A DNA stretch of 9,048 nucleotides from assembly GCA_002441205.1 (NCBI GenBank), contig DJVN01000183.1, positions 1 through 9,048 on the forward strand, in the 5' to 3' direction. Source of the DNA: Syntrophaceae bacterium UBA6255 (GTDB lineage: Bacteria; Desulfobacterota; Syntrophia; Syntrophales; Smithellaceae). The notes below the pieces were generated by a model. The model searched no databases, was not told the DNA's origin, and saw only the letters and a program-made list of their open reading frames with translations. The position numbers and the translations under genes are program-made. Positions 1-6,514 of the stretch are shown here, piece by piece. The stretch's first letter is position 1, and the number at the start of each line of letters is the position of its first letter.

Positions 1-75
1 GACCCTATAGTGCCCTTTAGGGTATTTAGGTTAGTCACGTCGTTTTTTAGATTTGAGTCTAACAATAAAATTAAG

Positions 76-975
76 ATGATGCTTGAAGATATATCCATCT
101 TCTGTTTGGTGATTTTTCTGACCATGGGCATATTCGGATGTACCACAACAAGGCATACTATACAGAATGCCACCGTTAGTCTGGTGGATACATCGCTGGA
201 TGATCTTGTTGATAAACTGATGAGGCAACAAGATGCTGCCTTTATCAAGGATGGATTTCCAGGCGCTTTGTTGTTTGCTACAGGATTGGTCGAACTGGCG
301 CCAACCAATTACAACCTGCTGGCAACATTGTCCTTCCTGTATGCGGACTATGCTCTTTTTGTGGAGGATGAAAATGTTGAATACGCCATATCGCTGTTCA
401 CCACCGGAACAGATTACGGCCTGCGAGCGCTGAAGGTCAATAATGCCAAATTTCGTAAAGCGGTGGAAGAAGGAACGAAAATTCCCGAGGCTGTTAAGCT
501 TCTGACAAAGGATGATTTGAAAGCGTTAACCTGGTACGGAATTAACCTTTCCAAGCGGATAACTTTACAGTTAGCTAATCCGCATGAAATTATTGATCTT
601 CCGGATGCTGTTGCCGCGGGAAAGCGTGCCATTGAGCTTGACCCAAATTACGCCTGGGGCGCGAGCTGGAATATTCTGGGCATCTTTTATGCGATTGTGC
701 CGGAAATGTGCGGTCTGGGCGGTGGGGCAAACGCGTCTCGTGAAGCGTTCGCTAAAGGCAACCAAGTGGAAAATGGCGAATTTGGATTGATTGATGTCTT
801 CATCGCCAGATATCTGTGCCCTCTAATCAAAGATCCGGATTTGTTTGATCAGTTGCTTAACGGGGTCATCGCGATGGATCCCTGCAAGCTGGGCAACGGC
901 CTGTGCATGATTAACGAGATGGCCAAAAAAAAGGCACGATACTCGCTGGAAAATAAATCCAAATATTTTGATTAA
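76..975 (+). CDS. TatT-like TRAP-associated lipoprotein (TRAP transporter T-component family)
   Basis: Family role: TatT proteins are periplasmic lipoproteins built of TPR-like helical hairpins. They are thought to form a pore-like trimer that works with a TRAP substrate-binding protein (TatP/DctP) on hydrophobic ligands. Seen here (numbering from the ATG at 76, 299 aa): a hydrophobic stretch at residues 8-21 ends in a lipobox-like IFGC, so Cys22 would be lipidated. The conserved core follows: the helix with PGALLFATGLVELAPTNYN (62-80), the LDPNYAWGASWNILGIFYA block (188-206), a GLGGGANASREAFAKG turn (213-228), and a C-terminal AKKKARYSL helix. The start is uncertain. The frame is open to the left edge, with a GTG at 10 giving 321 aa. 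ATG 76/79 gives a normal-length signal peptide but has no clear Shine-Dalgarno and no basic residue before the hydrophobic stretch. No TRAP P, Q or M gene is visible; partners may lie to the left. It converges on psiF and shares its terminator. Confidence 0.75.
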   Translation: MMLEDISIFCLVIFLTMGIFGCTTTRHTIQNATVSLVDTSLDDLVDKLMRQQDAAFIKDGFPGALLFATGLVELAPTNYNLLATLSFLYADYALFVEDENVEYAISLFTTGTDYGLRALKVNNAKFRKAVEEGTKIPEAVKLLTKDDLKALTWYGINLSKRITLQLANPHEIIDLPDAVAAGKRAIELDPNYAWGASWNILGIFYAIVPEMCGLGGGANASREAFAKGNQVENGEFGLIDVFIARYLCPLIKDPDLFDQLLNGVIAMDPCKLGNGLCMINEMAKKKARYSLENKSKYFD

Positions 976-1053
976 TTTGAAACGCGGCTTGTTTTTTGAC
1001 CCGCAGCTTTAGGTTATCATAAAAATTGTTAAATATTGTTTAAAAGAATTGAC

Positions 1054-1086
1054 AAAAAAAGGCAGAGCTCCTTGGCTCTGCCTTTT
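1054..1086. terminator. Bidirectional Rho-independent terminator between TatT-like gene and psiF
   Basis: A perfect 8-bp stem, GGCAGAGC (1061-1068) with GCTCTGCC (1075-1082), encloses a 6-base loop. It is flanked by seven A on the left (1054-1060) and four T on the right (1083-1086). Read on the + strand it gives a hairpin plus a short U-run after the TatT-like gene. Read on the - strand it gives the same hairpin plus seven U after the psiF region. It sits between convergent genes, as expected of a shared terminator. Confidence 0.85.
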
Positions 1087-1112
1087 AAAAATAAAATGAT
1101 GAATATTATTGG

Positions 1113-1202
1113 CTAACTTTTAAGACAATCGCTCACGAACTTCTTGCGATCATCACCCTTGAGGGCCTTTTCTTTGGCTTCCTTGTTGCAGGCTTTCATC
1201 TT
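1113..1202 (-). pseudogene. Out-of-frame second PsiF repeat (3' part of split psiF-like gene)
   Basis: Directly downstream of the stop of the psiF-like frame (TAA at 1201-1203), shifted by one base, the - strand reads KMKACNKEAKEKALKGDDRK then KFVSDCLKS and TAG (1113-1115). This is a near copy of the first repeat, residues 41-69 of the upstream ORF, with the same two cysteines, the ALKGD core and 29-codon length. Removing one base anywhere between the AAAA run (TTTT at 1209-1212 on +) and the TAA would join the frames into one two-repeat protein of about 111 aa, close to the 106 aa of E. coli PsiF. The fragment has its own ATG at 1197-1199, one base after the TAA, so translational re-initiation is formally possible. 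A sequencing or assembly indel, a recent mutation or re-initiation all fit what is seen. Confidence 0.7.
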
Positions 1203-1452
1203 ACTGTGTTTTGGAAGCGGCGGTTACAGGCTCGGCACTGGCTTTTCCCGACAAGCAGCTTTTCATAAAAGCTTTTCGTTCGTCACCTTTAAGAGCCTTG
1301 GTTTTAGCTTCCTTGTTACATGTCTTCATTTTTTCCTGATGAGCCAGTTGTGCAGGGCTCGGAGCTTTTTTACCGGAATTGGACGCCTGAGATGCAAAAG
1401 TTACTGAAGCAATAAAAAGAAACATCAATACAAAAATCAAAACCTTTTTCAT
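1201..1452 (-). CDS. psiF: PsiF-repeat secreted protein, truncated by a frameshift after the first repeat
   Basis: An 83-aa exported protein. Residues 1-20 (MKK, then a hydrophobic run ending VTFA) form a Sec signal peptide, with cleavage likely after Ala20 or Ala23. Residues 41-69 form one PsiF repeat: KMKTCNKEAKTKALKGDERK, then FMKSCL, with cysteines 45 and 66 that could pair in the periplasm. The family (E. coli PsiF, phosphate-starvation-inducible) normally has two such repeats and no known biochemical function. Here the second repeat lies downstream in another frame (1113-1202), so the natural product was probably about 111 aa. The start is well supported: AAGGAGG (1460-1466 on +) lies 7 bases before the ATG. 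I see no Pho box in the upstream region, so phosphate control is not supported by the sequence. Confidence 0.8.
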   Translation of the reverse strand: MKKVLIFVLMFLFIASVTFASQASNSGKKAPSPAQLAHQEKMKTCNKEAKTKALKGDERKAFMKSCLSGKASAEPVTAASKTQ

Positions 1453-1516
1453 AGATCAACCTCCTTTTAGTTAAGTTAGATACAGCTGTTCAGACCCTTT
1501 GCTTTGTTGCGAAAGA

Positions 1517-1545
1517 ACCATATCCTTTCCCATTGAAGCAGTCAA
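1517..1545 (-). promoter_or_regulatory. Candidate sigma-70 promoter for psiF
   Basis: On the - strand, TTGACT (1540-1545) is followed after 17 bases by TATGGT (1517-1522), giving a start point near 1510 and a leader of about 58 bases to the psiF ATG. The -35 matches 5 of 6 consensus bases. The -10 matches weakly at its last three positions. Position and spacing fit, but in AT-rich DNA this could arise by chance. Confidence 0.35.
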
Positions 1546-1703
1546 TAACATAAATTAACGTTTCAAAAATAAATTGTTTTTTATTTTCAACTAAAAGAAA
1601 GCATGCTCCTGGCTATTAAATATTTAAGAATGACGGGAAGAAGCTCCTTTTTTATTTTTTTCGTAAAGAAAAACAAACTTATTCCTAAATATCATTAGCT
1701 CTA

Positions 1704-1720
1704 TGAGATAACGAGTCTCA
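1704..1720. promoter_or_regulatory. Imperfect 17-bp palindrome upstream of the acyl-CoA synthetase promoter (possible operator)
   Basis: TGAGATAACGAGTCTCA pairs TGAGAT with GTCTCA (5 of 6 positions) around a 5-base centre. It ends 8 bases before the candidate -35 at 1729. The size and position suit a dimeric repressor or activator site. No regulator gene is visible in the window and a chance palindrome of this strength is quite possible. Confidence 0.25.
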
Positions 1721-1728
1721 CTAAATTC

Positions 1729-1758
1729 TTGACAATGCCTGCTAAAATAAACTATTCA
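1729..1758 (+). promoter_or_regulatory. Candidate promoter of the ADP-forming acyl-CoA synthetase operon
   Basis: A perfect TTGACA -35 (1729-1734) is followed 18 bases later by TATTCA (1753-1758) as the best available -10. The -10 is poor, so the element may need an activator. The predicted start point is about 20 bases before the beta-subunit ATG. An alternative TATAAG (1764-1769) lacks a matching -35. Confidence 0.4.
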
Positions 1759-1786
1759 CTTTGTATAAGATATATGAGGAGATAAT

Positions 1787-2455
1787 ATGTTGGACATTAT
1801 TGAAAAAGCCGTAAAAGAAGGACGAAAAACGCTCTCCGAATATGAATCCAGGCTGATCATAGAATCCGCGGGGGTTTTTGTTGCGGCGGCGGCACTTACT
1901 AAAACAAAAAAAGAGGCCGTTCAGGAGGCCGAGAAAATGGGTTATCCTGTGGTCATGAAAGGCTGCTCTGCCGAACTTTCTCATAAAACAGAAGCGGGCA
2001 TGGTGGCGCTTAACATTACCGATGCTGAGCAGGTCGCAAAAATTTTTGATGAGCTCACAAACAAGGCGAAAAATCTTGACGGTATTCTGGTTGAAAAAAT
2101 GCTGCGTGGCTCTCGCGAACTTGTCATCGGCCTTTCGCGTGATTCGAGCTTTGGGCCATGTGTGATGTTCGGTCTGGGCGGAATATTTACCGAAGTGTTG
2201 AAAGACGTTACTTTCCGGGTCGCGCCACTGACCAAAGAAGACGCGCTGGAAATGATCGACGAAATTAAGACGAAGAAATTACTTGATGAATTCCGGGGAA
2301 GTCCGGCAATTGATCGGGATGCTTTGGCTAAAGCGCTTATAGGAGTTGGAGATCTGGGTGTTAAATATGATGCCATCGCCGAGATTGATATTAACCCGCT
2401 CATTATCTGCGGAGATAAGCCTGTCGCCGTGGACGCGCTGGTGGTTTTGAAATAA
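1787..2455 (+). CDS. NDP-forming acyl-CoA synthetase, beta (ATP-grasp) subunit
   Basis: This subunit binds ADP/ATP and carries out phosphoryl transfer in acyl-CoA + ADP + Pi <-> acid + ATP + CoA, in the cytoplasm. At 222 aa it matches the usual size (about 230 aa) of separate beta subunits, as in Pyrococcus. Seen: the N-terminal LSEYESRLII helix (16-25). Next comes GYPVVMKGCSAELSHKTEAG (52-71), where Lys58 is a nucleotide-binding lysine and His66 fits the second phospho-histidine described for the archaeal enzyme. ATP-grasp elements follow: LVEKMLRGSRELVIGLSRD (101-119), SFGPCVMFGLGGIFTEVLKD (121-140) and the metal-site EIDINPL (199-205). The start is supported by GAGGAG five bases before the ATG. 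It is the first gene of the operon, 12 bases before the alpha gene. The acyl substrate (acetate, branched, aromatic or other) cannot be read from the sequence. Confidence 0.9.
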   Translation: MLDIIEKAVKEGRKTLSEYESRLIIESAGVFVAAAALTKTKKEAVQEAEKMGYPVVMKGCSAELSHKTEAGMVALNITDAEQVAKIFDELTNKAKNLDGILVEKMLRGSRELVIGLSRDSSFGPCVMFGLGGIFTEVLKDVTFRVAPLTKEDALEMIDEIKTKKLLDEFRGSPAIDRDALAKALIGVGDLGVKYDAIAEIDINPLIICGDKPVAVDALVVLK

Positions 2456-2467
2456 CTGGAGATTTAA

Positions 2468-3853
2468 ATGTTAGATTATTTTTTTAATCCAAAAAGCGTC
2501 GCTATTATCGGCGCGTCGAGTAATACCAATAAGGGCGGTTATCATATTATTAAAAATGTCACATCCGGTTTTCCGGGAAAGATTTATCCCGTTAATAAAA
2601 GTTACAAGGAGATTTTAGGTCTTCCCTGCTATCCAGACGTGGCTTCGATTCCCGGCAATATCGACCTCGCCATTTACTTTATCCCTTCGAAGGAACTTCC
2701 TCACTCGGTGAACGAATGCGCGAAAAAAGGAACCAAGGGCATTATCATCGAATCCGGTGGTTTTAATGAAGCAGGAGCGGAAGGCGCAAAAATTCAGAAG
2801 CGAGCTTTGGAGAACGCCGCGAAGGCGGGCATCCGGCTGTGGGGCCCTAACTGCATGGGCTTCATTGATGCCAATCGAACTTATGTTTTTTCTTTTATCA
2901 ACTCACTGGTCTGGCCGGATGTGCTTAAAGGCGGCAATGTTGGCCTGATTGTTCAAAGCGGTATGCTCTCGGCCGGATTTCTGCTTCACGCTCTGCAGGA
3001 AGGAGTCATGGGTGTCAGCAAGGCCTGCTCCATCGGCAATAAGTGCGATATTGATGAAAACGATTTATTGGAGTACATGATAAAAGATAAGGATACAGAA
3101 ATCATCGCCTGCTATCTCGAATCACTGGTAAACGGCAGAAAATTCTTAAACCTGGCGAAGAAAACAAAAAAACCCATTATCGTTTTGATGGGCGGCCGCA
3201 GCGCTCAGGGAGCGAAAGCCGCCCAAAGTCATACGGCCAGCCTCTCGGGAAACTACACAATTGCCAGCGCCGCGTTCAAACAGGCGGGCATCATTGAAGT
3301 ATTCGATCCGGCTGAACTCACCGATATGGCCAGAGCTTTTTCCAAGAAGATGCCCTGTCACACCGGCAAAGGAACAGCTGTTCTCACCTTTTCCGGCGGC
3401 GCCGGAACCATTACAACAGACCTGATGGACGATTGCGGTCTAGAATTGGCCAAACTGTCCGGAAATACGCTTGCCTCCATCGCGGAACTTTTCCCCACAT
3501 GGAACAAACCTGATCATCCCCTTGATCTCTGGATCGCCATTGAACAGCACGGTTTTGAAAAAGTATTCCGGCGCTCTCTTGATGCTGTAATAAACGATCC
3601 GGCGGTAGATTCCATGATATTTCACGCTTACGCTACGCCCTTAATCAAACAGGAATTTTTCAATGAACTGGCCGATCTCATCAGGCGGCACGAAAAACCT
3701 GTTGTCTTATGGATAGAAGGAAGAAAAGACTTCGCCGAATATTTAAGAGGTCAGGCGGAAAACGCGGGATTACCGGCTTTTAGAGAAATGAAAAGATGTG
3801 TCACCGTAATGAACGGAATCAAACAACACTTTACCAAAAAACCGGTAAAATAG
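2468..3853 (+). CDS. NDP-forming acyl-CoA synthetase, alpha (CoA-binding, phosphohistidine) subunit
   Basis: This is the partner of the upstream ATP-grasp subunit. It binds CoA, forms the acyl-phosphate and carries the catalytic histidine. The 461 aa contain the three domains expected of a free alpha subunit. First is an N-terminal Rossmann CoA-binding domain, about 5-135 (SVAIIGASSNTNKGG at 10-24, LWGPNCMGF at 124-132). A flavodoxin-like succinyl-CoA-ligase domain follows, about 153-290, and includes AAQSHTASLSG at 251-261. The third is a C-terminal ligase domain, about 300-450, beginning TAVLTFSGGAGT. His255 is the expected phosphorylated residue. The usual motif is SHTGSLAG, so the Ala258 and Ser260 substitutions are mild variants. 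The start is supported by TGGAG six bases before the ATG. The beta-then-alpha order as separate genes recalls archaeal enzymes; many bacteria have a single fused chain of about 700 aa. No terminator follows, and the DUF362 gene begins 66 bases later. Confidence 0.9.
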   Translation: MLDYFFNPKSVAIIGASSNTNKGGYHIIKNVTSGFPGKIYPVNKSYKEILGLPCYPDVASIPGNIDLAIYFIPSKELPHSVNECAKKGTKGIIIESGGFNEAGAEGAKIQKRALENAAKAGIRLWGPNCMGFIDANRTYVFSFINSLVWPDVLKGGNVGLIVQSGMLSAGFLLHALQEGVMGVSKACSIGNKCDIDENDLLEYMIKDKDTEIIACYLESLVNGRKFLNLAKKTKKPIIVLMGGRSAQGAKAAQSHTASLSGNYTIASAAFKQAGIIEVFDPAELTDMARAFSKKMPCHTGKGTAVLTFSGGAGTITTDLMDDCGLELAKLSGNTLASIAELFPTWNKPDHPLDLWIAIEQHGFEKVFRRSLDAVINDPAVDSMIFHAYATPLIKQEFFNELADLIRRHEKPVVLWIEGRKDFAEYLRGQAENAGLPAFREMKRCVTVMNGIKQHFTKKPVK

Positions 3854-3919
3854 TCATGCAATCAGCATCGTAAAAGGTTAACATGCATACATTCAAAAAA
3901 ACAGGAACAGGTTTCTGTT

Positions 3920-4936
3920 ATGAATGATTTTATATTTGAACCGGTAAAAGGCAAAACAAAGCCCTATGTGGAATCATTACGGCAGCTTTTGAAAAATATA
4001 CGGCATCCTTTCGCAGCAGGCGACAAGGTGGGCATCAAGCTCCACTGGGGAGAAAGGGGCAATAAAGGATTTCTTCCTCCCGATTACGCCCAAGAGATAG
4101 CCGCATGGCTCATGAACTGCGGGGCAAAACCGTTCATTTTTGATACGACGGTGCTTTATTCCGGCGGTCGCCGAACTGCCGAAGACTCTCTCAAGACCGC
4201 TGCTGCACACGGTTACACAACCGACTTCCTTGGCTGCCCCCTTGTTATTGCCGACGGCATGGATGGACGAAATGTCATCTCTATTCCCGCCGGTTATAAG
4301 CATTTTAAAACCGTTCAGGTGGGAAATGTTTTTGATATGGCGCAGGGATTTGTCATTTTTTCCCATTTCAAGGGACACATGGTTTCTTTATTCGGCGGAG
4401 CGGTCAAGAACATCTCGATGGGATTTGCTTCCCGCGCGCAGAAACAGCGGATGCATTCCGATTATCATCCTGTTCTTGAAAAAAAGAAGTGCTCGCGCTG
4501 CGGTGTCTGCGCCGAAATCTGCCCAACCAAGGCGGCAACAATATCTGAACCCGATTATCCCGTTTATGATTTGAAGAAATGCATTGGCTGCGCTCAATGC
4601 ATAGCGATGTGCCCGGAACTGGCGCTTCAGATTTTCTGGAATTCGGATATGACGGTTTTTCAGGAAAAGCTTATCGAGACGGCGGCGGCTGTATGGAAAA
4701 AGATTAAAGATAAGGTTATTGTCATTAACTCTCTAATTAACATCACGGTGGAATGCGATTGTCTTCCGGGAAAGAATCCGTTGATCGGACCGGACTATGG
4801 TTTCATCGGTGGTTACCACCCCGTAGCAGTTGATGCCGAATCCCTGAAAGTAACAGGACCGGGCATCTTTGAAAAAGTTCATCCCGGAATTCCCTGGCAA
4901 AGGCAGTTTTCCTACGCTCATGAAATTGGATTCTAA
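3920..4936 (+). CDS. DUF362 domain protein with two C-terminal-type 4Fe-4S clusters
   Basis: 338 aa, no signal peptide, so probably cytoplasmic. The DUF362 core covers roughly residues 35-180 (KVGIKLHWGERGNKGFLPPD at 36-55, then FSHFKGHMVSLFGGAVKNIS at 147-166). A two-cluster ferredoxin module follows: CSRCGVCAEICP (Cys191, 194, 197, 201) and CIGCAQCIAMCP (Cys221, 224, 227, 231), the classic CxxCxxCxxxCP spacing. The C-terminal part again matches DUF362, with CDC (279-281) and YHPVAVDAES (299-308), where many relatives have DPVAID. The function of the family is not established; an electron-transfer or redox role is inferred from the clusters. It probably belongs to the synthetase operon (66-base gap, no terminator), but its Shine-Dalgarno is weak: only an ACAGGAACAGG stretch 9-18 bases before the ATG. 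An ATG at 3883 is in another frame. Confidence 0.85.
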   Translation: MNDFIFEPVKGKTKPYVESLRQLLKNIRHPFAAGDKVGIKLHWGERGNKGFLPPDYAQEIAAWLMNCGAKPFIFDTTVLYSGGRRTAEDSLKTAAAHGYTTDFLGCPLVIADGMDGRNVISIPAGYKHFKTVQVGNVFDMAQGFVIFSHFKGHMVSLFGGAVKNISMGFASRAQKQRMHSDYHPVLEKKKCSRCGVCAEICPTKAATISEPDYPVYDLKKCIGCAQCIAMCPELALQIFWNSDMTVFQEKLIETAAAVWKKIKDKVIVINSLINITVECDCLPGKNPLIGPDYGFIGGYHPVAVDAESLKVTGPGIFEKVHPGIPWQRQFSYAHEIGF

Positions 4937-4945
4937 TCAAACAAA

Positions 4946-4974
4946 ATAAGCGGCATGAATGCCTTGCCGCTTAT
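4946..4974. terminator. Hairpin terminator between convergent DUF362 and SGNH hydrolase genes
   Basis: A perfect 10-bp stem, ATAAGCGGCA (4946-4955) with TGCCGCTTAT (4965-4974), has a 9-base loop. On the - strand the hairpin is followed by a U-rich run (TTTTGTTTG, from the A-rich 4937-4945), which suits termination of the hydrolase gene. On the + strand no U-run follows, so it is a weaker stop for the synthetase operon. Confidence 0.7.
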
Positions 4975-5002
4975 AATCAGTGTCTCTTTCTTTTCCGGAT
5001 GA

Positions 5003-6076
5003 TTAATCCAAAAGCCCTCTGGATTGCAAAATCGGCTTTAATTTTTCCGCAAGATTTTGCGCGATTTGAATCATTCCATAATCTCCCAGATGAACCATAT
5101 CTGGAGCAAAACCTCCCGCCACATCAGGCATCAATTCCGGACCTTCCACCAAATAAACATTATCGAGGGAGGATGCCGCAACAGCTTCCCGGAGCAGACG
5201 ACGGTATATTTCTGGCTTCTTTTTCATGGCAATATAATCTCCGATATATGGCTTTATCGTTATACACACAACCGGTCTTTTTCTATTACTCCCCGCAACT
5301 TTGTTGATCATATACGTAACGCGCTCCGAGAATTTTTCAGGAGAAAAAACGCCAACCATATTCAATGATAGATCAAGCGTTGCAAAGTCCCAGTCACTTC
5401 TTCCCGCAATATAGTCAGCCATTTCGGGCTCACAGTAAGCTGAACAACTGGTGCCAAGATTGATAACATCCGCTCCCATGCTGCAGCCGACTAAATTTAT
5501 ATAAGTTAATTGAGGCTCGGAAGCATAAAAACCCTGCGTTAGCGAAGTTCCATACGCCAGATATCTTAATTTAGGTAATTCTTCCGCCTTGGGCGGTCGC
5601 AAATTCCCTTTTGTTGTAATATTATGAAACCTGACGGGGGAACCTGTTGTAGTGCCCCATAATCTCACTCTGCATACATGGGGAGAAAACGGCGCACCCA
5701 CGGCAACTTTTTCAGCCATTTTGATGAAGTCAGGCGGCATGACAATTTCCAGAGTCGTTTTCTGTAGGGAAATAACAAAACGCTGAAGTGTCTGAAATGT
5801 TCCAAAAAAAATCCGGGCTTCAGTAACAATGCCATCGCCAAGCTTTTTTGCCATTTTGTCCAATGAAAGGGTAATTCTTACAGGATAAGTGTCACTGACA
5901 AAACGGATTTCAGATCCGGAAGGACAAACCATCATCATTTGTCCGCCTATACTCAGTTTCTTCACCAGAGTATCAGGAATACGCCCCAAAAGGACGCCTT
6001 CAACACCTCCATGATTGTATAATTCGTCTATATTATGAAAATCAACATTCTTATAAATCATTATTATACCTTTCAT
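5003..6076 (-). CDS. SGNH/GDSL-family hydrolase with N-terminal beta-rich domain
   Basis: A putative serine esterase or acylhydrolase. The 357 aa fall in two parts. An N-terminal beta-rich accessory domain, about 1-165, contains GSEIRFVSDTYPVRITLSL and IFFGTFQ and resembles the domain preceding the catalytic part in some GDSL esterases. The SGNH domain, about 170-350, has all four blocks: YGTSLTQG with nucleophile Ser178 (GTSL instead of GDSL), LGTSCSAY with Gly208, LSLNMVG with Asn239, and DMVHLGDYG with Asp326 and His329. There is no signal peptide, so it is likely cytoplasmic and its natural ester is unknown. Two starts compete. ATG 6076 has AAGG six bases upstream, and the internal ATG at 6061 (MIYKNVDF) has AAAGG at a good distance and would give 352 aa. 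It is monocistronic, with its own strong promoter and hairpin terminator. Confidence 0.85.
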   Translation of the reverse strand: MKGIIMIYKNVDFHNIDELYNHGGVEGVLLGRIPDTLVKKLSIGGQMMMVCPSGSEIRFVSDTYPVRITLSLDKMAKKLGDGIVTEARIFFGTFQTLQRFVISLQKTTLEIVMPPDFIKMAEKVAVGAPFSPHVCRVRLWGTTTGSPVRFHNITTKGNLRPPKAEELPKLRYLAYGTSLTQGFYASEPQLTYINLVGCSMGADVINLGTSCSAYCEPEMADYIAGRSDWDFATLDLSLNMVGVFSPEKFSERVTYMINKVAGSNRKRPVVCITIKPYIGDYIAMKKKPEIYRRLLREAVAASSLDNVYLVEGPELMPDVAGGFAPDMVHLGDYGMIQIAQNLAEKLKPILQSRGLLD

Positions 6077-6161
6077 AGATAACCTTCATGTCCTCGGTCA
6101 TGATATCGGATTCATGAAAGTCTGATTTTTAATACAAATTTAAAGAAAATTTCATTTCGCG

Positions 6162-6190
6162 CTTATAGCAAGATATATTAAGCATGTCAA
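6162..6190 (-). promoter_or_regulatory. Strong sigma-70-type promoter of the SGNH hydrolase gene
   Basis: On the - strand a perfect TTGACA (6185-6190) is followed after exactly 17 bases by TATAAG (6162-6167, 5 of 6 to TATAAT). This is the best promoter in the window. It predicts a start near 6155 and an untranslated leader of about 78 bases. The -35 lies at the left end of the readable part of the RND relic on the opposite strand. Confidence 0.65.
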
Positions 6191-6480
6191 TGTTGCCGAC
6201 ACGCGTAATATCGGCGTCACCATGAATCAGGTGCATCCGATAACGGTTCTTCTGCCAACGCTAACAGATTTAACTTTTTGACGGAATTCTTTCGGGTCTT
6301 TTGCGTGGTAAGATAATTTGTTTTATTCACGACCCGCGCTTTTTGTTGCCCGGTTTCCGCAATGTCTATTTTTATCTTTTTTCTTTCAATCTCAGTTTAT
6401 CGAAAGATGCGTGATTAGAAAATATCATCGTCTTGCCAGCATGAAAACGTTTCTGTTCTAATAGAATATCACGTGCCGGT
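6171..6480 (+). pseudogene. Decayed relic of an RND efflux membrane-fusion (MdtA/AcrA-like) gene
   Basis: No intact ORF exists in 6077-6514, but + strand translation gives blocks in the order found in RND periplasmic adaptor proteins. In the frame of 6198, bases 6198-6254 read DTRNIGVTMNQVHPITVLL, followed by PTLTDL. The family pattern is DTxGIVVITQxHPIxVLFTLPEDL, so the match continues if one codon (CCA at 6255) is ignored. After the TGA at 6279, the frame of 6331 reads DPRFLLPGFRNV (6331-6366), like DxxLFPGQFVNV. Further on come KDA (6403-6411) and IIVLPA (6424-6441), like LKDAxVVPxAA, broken by TGA at 6412 and 6442. Spacing between blocks differs from an intact protein, implying deletions and insertions. 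The first block is the persuasive one; the later blocks are only suggestive. No RND inner-membrane pump gene is visible. Confidence 0.42.
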
Positions 6481-6514
6481 TGCGTGTAATGGTTGGATCA
6501 TAAAGATATTGATA

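Larger units (their letters stand above)
1453..1786. other. AT-rich divergent intergenic region without a gene
   Basis: These 334 bases separate divergent psiF (-) and the acyl-CoA synthetase operon (+). They hold the psiF Shine-Dalgarno and candidate promoter on the left. The candidate operon promoter and Shine-Dalgarno are on the right. The middle (about 1550-1700) is very AT-rich, with poly-T and poly-A runs. I found no coding signature, RNA fold or mobile-element end there. Confidence 0.6.

Noticed and set aside
2..22. Short inverted repeat ACCCT...AGGGT at the left edge
   Set aside because: Only a 5-bp stem, too little flanking sequence to judge, and it may lie inside an extended coding frame.
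1981..2403. 140-codon open frame on the - strand inside the beta-subunit gene
   Set aside because: It is antisense to a clearly conserved ATP-grasp protein, its translation is low-complexity (Ser/Ala/Ile-rich), and it has no Shine-Dalgarno.
3900..3919. Weak hairpin AACAG...CTGTT just before the DUF362 ATG, possibly hiding its ribosome site
   Set aside because: A 5-bp AT-rich stem is too weak to claim regulation. Noted only because the Shine-Dalgarno is poor.
4140..4574. 144-codon + strand open frame overlapping the DUF362 gene
   Set aside because: It is out of frame with a protein carrying two perfect 4Fe-4S motifs. Its translation is Arg/Pro/Leu-rich noise.
6198..6218. DTRNIG resembling the N-terminus of elongation factor G (RNIGIMAHIDAGKT)
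   Set aside because: The match ends after a few residues and no P-loop follows. The downstream NQVHPITVLL fits RND membrane-fusion proteins far better.
6077..6514. Possible structured RNA or tRNA gene in the long intergenic region
   Set aside because: No tRNA arms or CCA end, no long stable stem and no riboswitch-like core could be found. The pseudogene reading explains the region better.
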